Of a DNA stretch of 14,660 nucleotides, positions 7,002-14,306 are shown in pieces (within the stretch, counting starts at the first letter, position 1; each line of letters begins with the position of its first letter). The DNA is from Clostridia bacterium (GTDB lineage: Bacteria; Bacillota_E; RBS10-35; JAJYVN01): contig DAHWHT010000281.1 of assembly GCA_027335515.1 (NCBI GenBank), positions 1-14,660 on the forward strand, in the 5' to 3' direction. The notes below the pieces were generated by a model. That model did no database searches and was not told where the DNA came from. It saw nothing but the letters and a program-made list of their open reading frames with translations. The translations under genes and the position numbers were made by a program.

Positions 7002-7382
7002 TCAAGACACGCGATGGCCCAGGGTCGTAAACAGCGCCATGCCGCCCAGGCGCGTATCCATGCGGCTGTGTTGGACGACCAGCGGGCGGTCGCTCTCCAC
7101 ACGCAACCCGTAGGGTACCTCCTGGGGAATCGAAAGACCGCCGATCTCCCCGGGGACATCCAGCCGCAGATGGACGTCGCGCTCCGCCGGCACCGTCACC
7201 GGCGCCCCGGACTGCGGCGGGCGATCGGCATAGTACGCGGTCACCACGATCCGCGCCGGCGCGCCGCCGGTGTTCAGCACACAGATGGCCTCGTGGCTTT
7301 CGATGCCCTGCCCGCCGCGCGGCAGATAGCCATCCGGGATGATCCAGACCCTGGCGCCCTCTCCGTCGCTCGGAGCCCCCAT
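7002..7382 (-). CDS. Anabaena sensory rhodopsin transducer (ASRT) family protein
   Basis: This small soluble protein has 126 residues, matching the family's usual length of about 125. The signature pieces are RVWIIPDGYLP (11-21), HEAICVLNTGG, ARIVVTAYYADRPP, and near the end VVQHSRMDTR (102-111). The family is named after the tetrameric beta-sandwich partner of the Anabaena sensory rhodopsin. Most members occur in bacteria without rhodopsin and have been proposed to bind small molecules such as sugars. No rhodopsin gene is visible here. The ATG at 7382 is preceded by AAAGGAA about 10 nt away and gives the start expected for the family. A 9-bp tandem repeat lies just upstream. It is the last gene of the leftward murD group. 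Ligand and role are unknown. Confidence 0.85.
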   Translation of the reverse strand: MGAPSDGEGARVWIIPDGYLPRGGQGIESHEAICVLNTGGAPARIVVTAYYADRPPQSGAPVTVPAERDVHLRLDVPGEIGGLSIPQEVPYGLRVESDRPLVVQHSRMDTRLGGMALFTTLGHRVS

Positions 7383-7399
7383 ACCCGCACCGTTCCTTT

Positions 7400-7426
7400 C
7401 CCTCGCGTCCCTCGTGTCCCTCGTGT
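7400..7426. repeat. 9-bp tandem repeat (three units) upstream of the ASRT gene
   Basis: Three units of CCCTCGYGT stand head to tail: CCCTCGCGT (7400-7408) and CCCTCGTGT twice (7409-7417, 7418-7426), followed by a further CCC. On the transcribed minus strand this gives a purine-rich GGGACACGA run that ends about 18 nt before the ATG of the ASRT gene. The unit keeps an open frame, but nothing supports translation of it. Confidence 0.8.
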
Positions 7427-7486
7427 CCCGTCCTGCCGACCCGTCGCATCCCGGCGGCCGCTCCCCAAGGCCGGGCGGCGTCCGGC

Positions 7487-7939
7487 TCAGCGCAGCCGTT
7501 CGCTGCTGGCGCGCGCCAAGAGCCAACGCCCGTCGTCGCCACGCCGATAGGCCTCCAAGGTGAGTTCGACGTTGCTCCATTCCGGACGGTCGGGATAGTC
7601 GCACACCACGCGCATCATCGCCGCTGCCTCATCCGGACCTCGCTCCAGCACCACCACACCGTCACGCCGCCAATGCACGCGCTGCCCAGACGCCTGGCGC
7701 AGCGAGGAGCGCAACAGCGACAGCACGCCCTCGCGGTCCACCTCGAACGCTGGCGCGCCGTCCGGCCCCGCGAGCAGACCTTGGAAGTCGGCGGACAGAC
7801 AGGCCCCCACCCCGGCAAGATCGCCGCCGTCCCACGCCTGCCAGTAGCGTCGCTGAAAGGCGCCCAGGGTTTCCGCCTCCGCCGGCCGCGAATCGCCCAC
7901 GCGTGCCCCCACCGTCCCCCCGCTGCTGCCGCGGGGCAT
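7487..7939 (-). CDS. NTF2-like / SnoaL-like domain protein
   Basis: This is a small protein of about 150 residues. After a Gly/Ser-rich start, the sequence from LGAFQRRYWQAWDGGDLAG onward follows the cone-shaped NTF2/SnoaL/DUF4440 pattern: an N-terminal helix with a WDxGD-like turn, CLSADFQGLL, then strands VHWRRDGVVVLERG, MMRVVCDYPD, NVELTLEAYRR and the closing GRWLLARASSERLR. Members of this fold are either small enzymes or ligand-binding proteins. No catalytic residues can be named from the sequence alone. The start is uncertain: the ATG at 7939 has no good Shine-Dalgarno, while a TTG at 7948 and GTG codons a few residues downstream are possible. It lies 61 nt behind murD and 104 nt before the ASRT gene on the same strand, so the three may share a transcript. 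Confidence 0.68.
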   Translation of the reverse strand: MPRGSSGGTVGARVGDSRPAEAETLGAFQRRYWQAWDGGDLAGVGACLSADFQGLLAGPDGAPAFEVDREGVLSLLRSSLRQASGQRVHWRRDGVVVLERGPDEAAAMMRVVCDYPDRPEWSNVELTLEAYRRGDDGRWLLARASSERLR

Positions 7940-8000
7940 TCGTGCCAACCAGCGCCGCGCCCTCCCGGTCTGGGACCCTTCCCCATCCGAACCGCGGGAA

Positions 8001-9437
8001 TCAGCCGCCCGACGCGGGCAGGGCGGCCGCCAGGGCCCGAAAGCGCTCGCCGCGCTCTTCAAAGTCGCGGAACTGATCGTACGAGGCACAGGCGGGTGAA
8101 AGGAGCACGACCTGACCCGGCCGCACGTCCGCGGCCGCCATGGCCACGGCAGCCGCCAGATCCGGGACGATCTCCACCGGCGTCGGCCAATCCGGGGCCG
8201 ACCCGGCCGCGATGGCCCGGGCGATCGCCGGCGCCGTCGCCCCAAACAGCAGGACCCGTTCGACGCAACGCGCGACCGCCTGTCCGAAGTCGTCGAACGA
8301 AAGCCCCTTGTCGTATCCACCGGCCAACAGGACGATGCGCTCACCCGCCAGGGTATCCAGCGCCGCCAGCGCCCGATCGGGGGTCGTGGCGATCGAGTCG
8401 TTGATCCAGCGGCTGCCCCGCCAATCGCGCACCCGCTCCAGCCGGTGCGGTACGCCGGCAAAGTCGGCGACCACCCGCGCCACAAAGTCCGGCGGCGCCC
8501 CGGCGGTCAGGCAGAGGGCGGCCGCCGCGGCGACGTTCTGGCGATTGTGGCCCCCGGGCAGGCGTATCGAGCTCAGGGGAAGAACCGGCCCGGGGTCCGC
8601 CCACGGCCGGGCCGGCCCGGACGCCGACGCGTCGGGCGGATACCAGACCACGGCCCCGTCGTCCACACCCGCCCCCGCCGCGACGGGGTGGTCCCCTGAA
8701 AACGCCAACCGCCCCGCCGGCACCTCGCCGGCCATTCCGGCCACGACCGGATCATCGACCCCCAGGACGCACCAATCACCCGGCGACTGTCCAAGAAAGA
8801 TGCGGCGCTTGGCGTCTTGGTAGGCGTCGAAGGAACCGTGCAGATCCAGGTGGTTTGGGCGCAGGTTGAGCAGCGCGCCGACGGTCGGGGGGCGCTGCGC
8901 CAGTTCGAGTTGGAAGCTGGAGAGTTCCATCACCACCCAGGCGTCCGGCGCAAGACCCTGCAGACGGTCCAGCAGGGGAACCCCGATGTTGCCGCCGACC
9001 AGACTGCCGGGCCGCCAGCGCCGCACCACCTCGCCGACCAGGGTGGTGGTCGTGGTCTTGCCGGAGCTGCCGGTGATCCCGATGACCGGCCGCGGTGCCA
9101 CGGCCAGGGCGTACGCCGCCTCGGTCCACAGCGCCACCCCCAACGTGCGCGCCCGCCGCAGCGGCGGCAGGTTCTTGCGCATCCCGGGCGTGACGAAGAT
9201 CGCGGCCAGCCCGTCCAGGCGGCGGTCGAGTTGATCGAGGTAGTCCGGCCCGGCATGCAGCGGCGTGCCGGCCGGCAGGGCCCCGACGTACGGCGCCAGT
9301 GCCTCGGCCGGCTTCTGATCGTAGACCTCCACCCGCGCCTGCCGTGCGAGCAGGTACCGCACCACGGCGGCATTGCTGCGCTGCAGCCCGACGACGGCCA
9401 CCCGCCGCCGGGCCAACGGCTCCGGCCGGTCGCGCAT
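8001..9437 (-). CDS. murD: UDP-N-acetylmuramoyl-L-alanine--D-glutamate ligase MurD
   Basis: This 478-residue cytoplasmic enzyme adds D-glutamate to UDP-MurNAc-L-Ala in peptidoglycan precursor synthesis. The N-terminal Rossmann part has VAVVGLQRSN (13-22), the central domain has the P-loop GITGSSGKTTTTT (Lys127), then GGNIGVPLL, ELSSFQLE, NLRPNHLDLHGSFDAYQDAKRRIF, and the C-terminal domain has GVPHRLERV, INDSIATTPDRALAAL, LLAGGYDKGLSF and LLSPACASYDQFRDFEERGERF. All fit MurD rather than MurC, E or F. It is slightly longer than the usual 450. The ATG at 9437 follows a purine run (AGAGGGGGGTGGG). The gene is not in a division and cell-wall cluster here: it is flanked by small genes of unknown role and a divergent moxR operon. 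A second murD copy elsewhere in the genome cannot be excluded. Confidence 0.95.
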   Translation of the reverse strand: MRDRPEPLARRRVAVVGLQRSNAAVVRYLLARQARVEVYDQKPAEALAPYVGALPAGTPLHAGPDYLDQLDRRLDGLAAIFVTPGMRKNLPPLRRARTLGVALWTEAAYALAVAPRPVIGITGSSGKTTTTTLVGEVVRRWRPGSLVGGNIGVPLLDRLQGLAPDAWVVMELSSFQLELAQRPPTVGALLNLRPNHLDLHGSFDAYQDAKRRIFLGQSPGDWCVLGVDDPVVAGMAGEVPAGRLAFSGDHPVAAGAGVDDGAVVWYPPDASASGPARPWADPGPVLPLSSIRLPGGHNRQNVAAAAALCLTAGAPPDFVARVVADFAGVPHRLERVRDWRGSRWINDSIATTPDRALAALDTLAGERIVLLAGGYDKGLSFDDFGQAVARCVERVLLFGATAPAIARAIAAGSAPDWPTPVEIVPDLAAAVAMAAADVRPGQVVLLSPACASYDQFRDFEERGERFRALAAALPASGG

Positions 9438-9469
9438 CCCGCCCACCCCCCCTCTTGCTCCTCGGGTTC

Positions 9470-9482
9470 GGTATTGTATACC
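9470..9482. promoter_or_regulatory. AT-rich palindrome in the divergent murD / moxR promoter region
   Basis: GGTAT-TGT-ATACC is a 5-bp inverted repeat and the only AT-rich spot in the 200 bp between murD and moxR. On the minus strand it contains TACAAT (9478-9473), five of six -10 positions, which would start murD transcripts near 9466, about 29 nt before its ATG. No good -35 accompanies it. On the plus strand TTGCTC (9455-9460) lies upstream, but the spacing to TGTATA is only 14 bp. It may be a -10 element, an operator, or both. The rest of 9438-9637 shows nothing else I can name. Confidence 0.4.
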
Positions 9483-9637
9483 GCAGGGGGCCGCGGAGGC
9501 GCGGGGCATCCGCGGGAACCGCCGACGGGGCCGGGCCGTCTGCCCAGCACGCGGGGGCGCCCGCGCAACCGCGGCGGCGCCGTCGTCCGCGCCCCTGCCG
9601 CCACGCCCCGGCAGACAACACCAAGGGGGTCCGCCGG

Positions 9638-10591
9638 TTGACCAGCAACGAGGTGGCCGCGCTCGCCCTCCGGTTGCGGGACGCGGTCGGCCGCGTCGTG
9701 GTGGGAAACACCGACGGCATCAACCTGCTGCTGTGCGCCCTGCTGGCCCGGCGGCACATCCTGCTGGAGGACGTGCCCGGGACGGGCAAGACCACACTGG
9801 TCAAGTCGCTGGCCCGCTCGGCCGGCGCCAGCTTCGCGCGCCTGCAATGCACGCCCGACCTCCTGCCGAGCGACGTCACGGGGTTCAACGCCTACGATCC
9901 GCAGTCCGGGGCCTTTCACTTCCGATCCGGTCCGGTCTTCCATCAGCTACTGCTGGTGGACGAACTCAACCGCGCCTCCCCCAAAACCCAGGCGGCACTG
10001 CTCGAATGCATGGAGGAGGGCCAGGTCACCGTCGACGGGGTCAGCCGTGCCCTGCCGCGGCCGTTTTGTGTGCTCGCCACGCAGAACCCGGTGGAATACG
10101 AAGGGACCTTCCCCCTTCCCGAGGCGCAGTTGGACCGCTTCGGCCTGCGCCTCCACCTCGGGTATCCGGACGGGGCCACCGAGCGGGCCCTGCTGGACCG
10201 CTTCATCGCGGCCGACCCGCTGGAGGATCTGGCCCCGGTGTGCAGCGCGGCGGACCTCTGCGCGGCCCAGGACGCCTGCCGGCAGGTGCACATCAGCGGC
10301 GAGCTGCGCGATTACGCCGTGCGGTTGTCCGCCGCCACCCGGCAACAGCCGGAGGTGCTGCTGGGCGCCAGCCCGCGCGCCACCCTGGCGGTGGTCGCCC
10401 TGGCCCAGGCGTGGGCCATCCTGGCGGGACGCGGCTTTGTGCTGCCGGACGATCTCAAGGCGGTCGCCGCGGCGGCGCTCGCGCATCGCATCATCCTGAC
10501 GCCCGCGGCGCGCTGGCGGGACCAGACCGCCGCCCAGGTGGTCGAACGCGTGCTGCGCAGCGTGTCGGTGCCCGTGGCGCGCCGCGCCTGA
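9638..10591 (+). CDS. MoxR family AAA+ ATPase
   Basis: This is a 317-residue cytoplasmic AAA+ ATPase of the MoxR family, thought to act as a chaperone that matures or activates partner proteins. Walker A is EDVPGTGKTT (44-53, Lys51) and Walker B is LLLVDELNRASPKTQAALLE (Asp108, Glu109). The family-typical CTPDLLPSDVTG, MEEGQVTVDG, LATQNPVEYEGTFPLPEAQL and DRFGLRL follow, and the C-terminal lid carries ASPRATLAVVALAQAWA and VLPDDLKAVAAAALAHRI. The start is a TTG at 9638 with AAGGGGG 8 nt upstream; a GTG five codons further is less well placed. It is the first gene of a three-gene operon with a DUF58 gene and a transglutaminase, the most common setting of MoxR. It is not the partner of the VWA protein at 2319-4100, which has its own ATPase. 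Confidence 0.93.
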   Translation: MTSNEVAALALRLRDAVGRVVVGNTDGINLLLCALLARRHILLEDVPGTGKTTLVKSLARSAGASFARLQCTPDLLPSDVTGFNAYDPQSGAFHFRSGPVFHQLLLVDELNRASPKTQAALLECMEEGQVTVDGVSRALPRPFCVLATQNPVEYEGTFPLPEAQLDRFGLRLHLGYPDGATERALLDRFIAADPLEDLAPVCSAADLCAAQDACRQVHISGELRDYAVRLSAATRQQPEVLLGASPRATLAVVALAQAWAILAGRGFVLPDDLKAVAAAALAHRIILTPAARWRDQTAAQVVERVLRSVSVPVARRA

Positions 10592-10631
10592 CCGCGCCAA
10601 CACCGTCTGGACATCCGGGGAGGGCTACGCC

Positions 10632-11837
10632 GTGCGGCTGAAGTGTCTGCACCCCTGGTACCTGGCCTCCCTGGTCGCACTGCTTTGGGTCGCCCTTGCC
10701 TTCGGCGGTCCGGTGGCGGTCGGGGCGCTGTGGCTGTGGTTGGCCATCGGCGCCGTGGACGCCGCCTGGGCCGGACTGGCCGGGGGCGCGCTCGGGGTGC
10801 GGCTGGAGGTGCGCGGGACCGCGCAGACGGCCGGCGATCCCCTGGAGATCGAACTCGCGCTGGGCAACGACGGTTGGCTGGCCGTCCCCCTGCTGACGGT
10901 GCGGGACAGCCCCACCGCCGTCCTGGGCATGGGATCGGACCAGGCCCCCCCGCGGTGCTGCCTGGCGCCCGGCGAGCAGCTGCACCTGCAGCGCACCCGG
11001 CGGGCCCGCCGCGGCCGCTACCGCATCGGCCCGCTCGACGTGATCATCGAGGGCCCGTTCGGCCTGTTCGCCGCCGTGCGCGTGGTCCGGTCGGATCACG
11101 AGCTGATGGTCCAGCCGCGACTGCGGCCGCTGCCGCGCTGGCCCCTGATCCAACCCGAGTCCTGGGGGCCGGCGGCGGGGGCCGCCTCCCCCTACCGCAA
11201 CCCCACCCTGCCGGTGACGACACGCCCCATGCTCCCGGGTGACTCGCCGCGCTGGATTCACTGGAAGCAGACCGCCCGCACGGGACGGCTGCAGGTGCGC
11301 GAAGCCGAACCCGCCACCGGGGGACACACGGTGCTCATCGTCGACCTCCAGGCCCAGGCGTACCGCCGACGCTCCGACGGTCTGGCGGACACCGCGGTGG
11401 AACTGGCGGCGTCGATCGGCCACGCGGCCCTGCGCGCCGGCTGCCTGCTCAGCGTGGCGACCACCGGCCGACGCCCGCTGGTGCTGCAGGCCCAGCGCGG
11501 CCCGGCGGCGGTGGTGGCCCTGCTGGAACTGCTGTCGCCCGCCACCGCCGACGGCCAGACCCCTCTGGGCGACTGGCTGGCGCACCCGCCCCTTGCCCTT
11601 CCGGGGCGGAGCCAGTTGGTCGTCGTCACCCCTGCCCCGCCCGCGCGCTGGGCAGCGGCCGTACCCGCGGTGCGCAGCACCGGCTCCCGCTTCGCCGCCG
11701 TGCTGGTGGGCGATGCCCCGGCCCTGGCCGACGGGGCGCGGGGCCTGCGCCGGCTGGGCAGCCCGGCATGGGTGGCGGACTCCAGCGCCGCGCTGGCCGA
11801 CCAACTCGGCGGCCGGCGGGCGGCGATCCTCGGGTGA
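10632..11837 (+). CDS. DUF58 domain protein
   Basis: This 401-residue protein has two membrane helices near the N-terminus (about residues 8-30 and 32-55), followed by a soluble part with an Ig-like segment (VRLEVRGTAQTAGDPLEIEL) and then the DUF58 domain. The hallmark is LPGDSPRWIHWKQTARTGRL (about 201-220), followed by REAEPATGGHTVLIVDL. DUF58 proteins nearly always sit beside MoxR ATPases and often next to a transglutaminase; their biochemical role is still open, and they are assumed to be targets or partners of MoxR. The GTG start at 10632 has GGGGAGGG 7 nt upstream. It begins 40 nt after moxR and its stop overlaps the start of the next gene, so the three are co-expressed. Confidence 0.9.
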   Translation: MRLKCLHPWYLASLVALLWVALAFGGPVAVGALWLWLAIGAVDAAWAGLAGGALGVRLEVRGTAQTAGDPLEIELALGNDGWLAVPLLTVRDSPTAVLGMGSDQAPPRCCLAPGEQLHLQRTRRARRGRYRIGPLDVIIEGPFGLFAAVRVVRSDHELMVQPRLRPLPRWPLIQPESWGPAAGAASPYRNPTLPVTTRPMLPGDSPRWIHWKQTARTGRLQVREAEPATGGHTVLIVDLQAQAYRRRSDGLADTAVELAASIGHAALRAGCLLSVATTGRRPLVLQAQRGPAAVVALLELLSPATADGQTPLGDWLAHPPLALPGRSQLVVVTPAPPARWAAAVPAVRSTGSRFAAVLVGDAPALADGARGLRRLGSPAWVADSSAALADQLGGRRAAILG

Positions 11838-14158
11838 CCACCAGGAGCAGCCCCGCGCCCGCCGCCAGAGCCCCGGACACCGGACTGTGGCTGACGCTCG
11901 CCGCGACGCCGTTTTGTATCGCAACCCTCTGGGGCCTGCCGCGCTTCGTCGGGCTGGCGGGGGCCGGAACCGACGGCGCCCTGCTGGCCGGCGCGGGGGC
12001 GGCCGCGGCGGCGTTCGGCGGCTGGAGCGGGAGCCGCCGCCTGCGCCTGGCCATACCGCTCGGAGGGGCGGCGCTGATGGTCGCGCTGGCGGCGCTCCCG
12101 CTCCAGGGGGCGGTCGGACCCTGGCCCACCCTGGCCGCCGCCGCCGGCACCCTCGGCGCCTGGCTGACCGACGCAACCACACCCGCGGGGCCGGCCGCCT
12201 GGGCGGCCGCGGCCGGCCTGGGCTTTACCCTGGCAACCCCGGTCTATGCCGCGGCGCGCGCCGACCGCCCCGGCGCCGTCACCGCCCTGGCCCTCCTGGC
12301 CCTGGCCGTGCGCTGGGAGTTCGTCGACCCTGCGGCGGGCCCCGCCTTTTGGCCGCTCGCCGCCGCCGCCCTGCTGTGGTGGGCGGCCAGCCGGCTGCAG
12401 GCCGCCCGGCGCGCCGCCGAACCAAGGGCCGCGACGCCCGCGGCCGGGGGCGCGGCGCTGGCGGCCGGGGCGGTGGCCGCCGCCCTGGCCTACGCCCTTC
12501 CCCGCCGCATCGGTCCGGCCAACCTCGGACGGCTTGGCACCTGGCTCGACCAGCTCCCCGTGATCGGACCACTGGAGAGGGCCTCCCGCGAAGGGAGCCT
12601 CACCCAAACCAATCCACCGGTGACCGTCGCGGCGTCGACCACCAGCGCCGCAACCGCGTCGCCCGCCTCGACGACCGCCGCGGCGCCCAGCCCGGGGTTT
12701 TCTCTGAGCCAAACCGGTTTTGCGACGAACGTCTCCCGGCTCGGCGGCCCGGTCCATCCCAGCCGCAGCGTCGCCATGCGGCTGACGGCCACCTCCGGGT
12801 CGGCGCTGCCGGCATCCCTGTATTTGCGGGGAACGGTGCGGGACGCCTACACCGGCCGCGGCTGGCGCGCCACGCCCGCCGGGCGGGCGACGGACCCGGC
12901 CTGGCCGTCGCAGAGCGCGGCGGCCGTCGGCCGGGCCTTCGTGCGTGGGCTCGCCCTGCCGGCGCCCTACCGCACCGTCCGCCTGCAGATCCGACCGGAG
13001 GCGGCGCTGGGGGCCACCGTCTTCAACGCGCTGCTGCCGCTGCAGGCCTCGGTACCCCTCACCTGGAATCGGCTGGGCAGCGCGCGCCGCCTGGGAGCGG
13101 CACCGCCCCCGACGCTCTACCACGAAACCGTGGCGCTGCCGGCGTCCGACGCCTTCACCGGCACGGCGCTCGCGGCCTACCGGCGCCTGAACACCCCGGC
13201 CGCCGCCCTGCTCGGACCGCTTGGAGCCTACGTCCTGGCCACCCGCGGTGTGCCCGTGGCCGCGGTCCGCCGCACCCCTGCTCCGACGGCGGGCCCGGCG
13301 CCCCTGGCGTCGGAGGTGCAGCTGCCGGCCGAACTGCCGCCCGCCGTCGCGGCCCTGGCCCGGCGCTGGACCGGCGGCCTGCGCGATCCGTTGCTCCAGG
13401 CCCTGGCGCTGCGCGAGCACCTGCTGCGCTACCCGTACAGCCTGCGCGCCCCGGCGCCGCCGCCGGGCCAGGACTTCGTCAGCTTCTTTCTCTTTGACGC
13501 CCGCCGCGGCTACTGCACCTACTACGCCAGCGCCATGGCCGTGCTGCTGCGCACCATCGGGATCGCCAGCCGTTGGGTCGAGGGCTTCCGCGTCCCGCTG
13601 CCCCCCGGGGGTGGGACGGTCGCCGTCACCAACGCCGAGGCCCACGCCTGGGTCGAGGCCTACATCCCCGGGCATGGCTGGCTCACCTTCGACCCCACCC
13701 CCGGCACTGCCGCCTCGATCCCGGATGCGAGGACGCGCGCCTCGGCGGCGCGCCGGACGCACCTGCCGTCGTGGTGGCTGGCGGCCCTGCCCGCGGCGGG
13801 GCTGGCGGCGCTGCTCGGCGCGGCGACCCTGCGGCGCCGGACGGAACGCCCCCGGGACGCCGACCCGCTCGCACAGGGCGAGACCATCTGGCGCACCTGC
13901 GAACGCGTCGGCGGTCGCTACGGACGCCGGCGCGCGCGCGGTGAAACCCCGCAGGAATACGCGCTGGCCGTCGGCGAACGGCTTCCGGGTTGGCGGCCTG
14001 CGGGCCTGCGCCTGGCCCAGGCCTATGCCCGCCTGCGCTGGGGACCGCCCGACGGCGCCGCCGCCGCCCTGGAGGCCATGCGCGCCGCGTGGGTGGACGC
14101 CCAGGCCGCCTGGCGGGCGGCCGCCCCCCGCTCCTACCTCTGGCGCCGCTGGCTCTGA
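11834..14158 (+). CDS. Membrane transglutaminase-like protein, TgpA type
   Basis: The product has 774 residues. The N-terminal 230 residues hold several (about seven or eight) Ala/Leu-rich membrane helices, followed by a Ser/Thr/Ala/Pro linker (about 263-290) and an extracellular region. The transglutaminase core has the full triad: Cys561 in RRGYCTYYASAMAVLLRTIG, His604 in NAEAHAWVEAYIPGHGW and Asp620 in LTFDPTPG. One more helix follows (about 646-668), then a cytoplasmic tail with RARGETPQEYALAVGERLP resembling DUF4129. This topology is that of TgpA-like proteins encoded with MoxR and DUF58. They are thought to act on cell-surface or periplasmic proteins as protease or transglutaminase; the substrate is unknown. 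The GTG at 11834 overlaps the stop of the DUF58 gene by four bases (GTGA), indicating translational coupling; there is no strong Shine-Dalgarno. The gene ends before a strong hairpin. Confidence 0.92.
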   Translation: MTTRSSPAPAARAPDTGLWLTLAATPFCIATLWGLPRFVGLAGAGTDGALLAGAGAAAAAFGGWSGSRRLRLAIPLGGAALMVALAALPLQGAVGPWPTLAAAAGTLGAWLTDATTPAGPAAWAAAAGLGFTLATPVYAAARADRPGAVTALALLALAVRWEFVDPAAGPAFWPLAAAALLWWAASRLQAARRAAEPRAATPAAGGAALAAGAVAAALAYALPRRIGPANLGRLGTWLDQLPVIGPLERASREGSLTQTNPPVTVAASTTSAATASPASTTAAAPSPGFSLSQTGFATNVSRLGGPVHPSRSVAMRLTATSGSALPASLYLRGTVRDAYTGRGWRATPAGRATDPAWPSQSAAAVGRAFVRGLALPAPYRTVRLQIRPEAALGATVFNALLPLQASVPLTWNRLGSARRLGAAPPPTLYHETVALPASDAFTGTALAAYRRLNTPAAALLGPLGAYVLATRGVPVAAVRRTPAPTAGPAPLASEVQLPAELPPAVAALARRWTGGLRDPLLQALALREHLLRYPYSLRAPAPPPGQDFVSFFLFDARRGYCTYYASAMAVLLRTIGIASRWVEGFRVPLPPGGGTVAVTNAEAHAWVEAYIPGHGWLTFDPTPGTAASIPDARTRASAARRTHLPSWWLAALPAAGLAALLGAATLRRRTERPRDADPLAQGETIWRTCERVGGRYGRRRARGETPQEYALAVGERLPGWRPAGLRLAQAYARLRWGPPDGAAAALEAMRAAWVDAQAAWRAAAPRSYLWRRWL

Positions 14159-14174
14159 GGGATGGGCCGCTGAT

Positions 14175-14208
14175 GGCCGTCGGCGGCGCCCCGGCCCCGC
14201 CGACGGCC
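14175..14208 (+). terminator. Terminator-like hairpin behind the moxR-DUF58-transglutaminase operon
   Basis: A perfect 12-bp stem, GGCCGTCGGCGG (14175-14186) and its complement (14197-14208), has a 10-nt loop and begins 16 nt after the stop of the transglutaminase gene. No T-tract follows, so termination would need a factor or rest on the stem alone. It cleanly separates the operon from asnB. Confidence 0.6.
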
Positions 14209-14220
14209 GCCGCGATAAAC

Positions 14221-14250
14221 TGGACTGGGCCCGGGGGCGCGGGCTACGAT
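14221..14250 (+). promoter_or_regulatory. Promoter candidate for asnB
   Basis: TGGACT (14221-14226) and TACGAT (14245-14250), each matching four of six consensus bases, are 18 bp apart. They lie between the hairpin behind the transglutaminase gene and the TTG start of asnB at 14307. The predicted leader is about 48 nt. The match is moderate and rests on position and pattern only. Confidence 0.35.
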
Positions 14251-14306
14251 GCCAGGACGACATCCCAGCGGGGCGCGAGCGCGGCCCCGACACGGAGGAC
14301 AGCCCC

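Noticed and set aside
7400..7426. CRISPR-like array
   Set aside because: The units are 9 bp, contiguous and without spacers.
11239..13497. 752-codon open frame on the plus strand in another phase
   Set aside because: Low-complexity Arg/Pro/Gly product without motifs, overlapping two well-supported genes.
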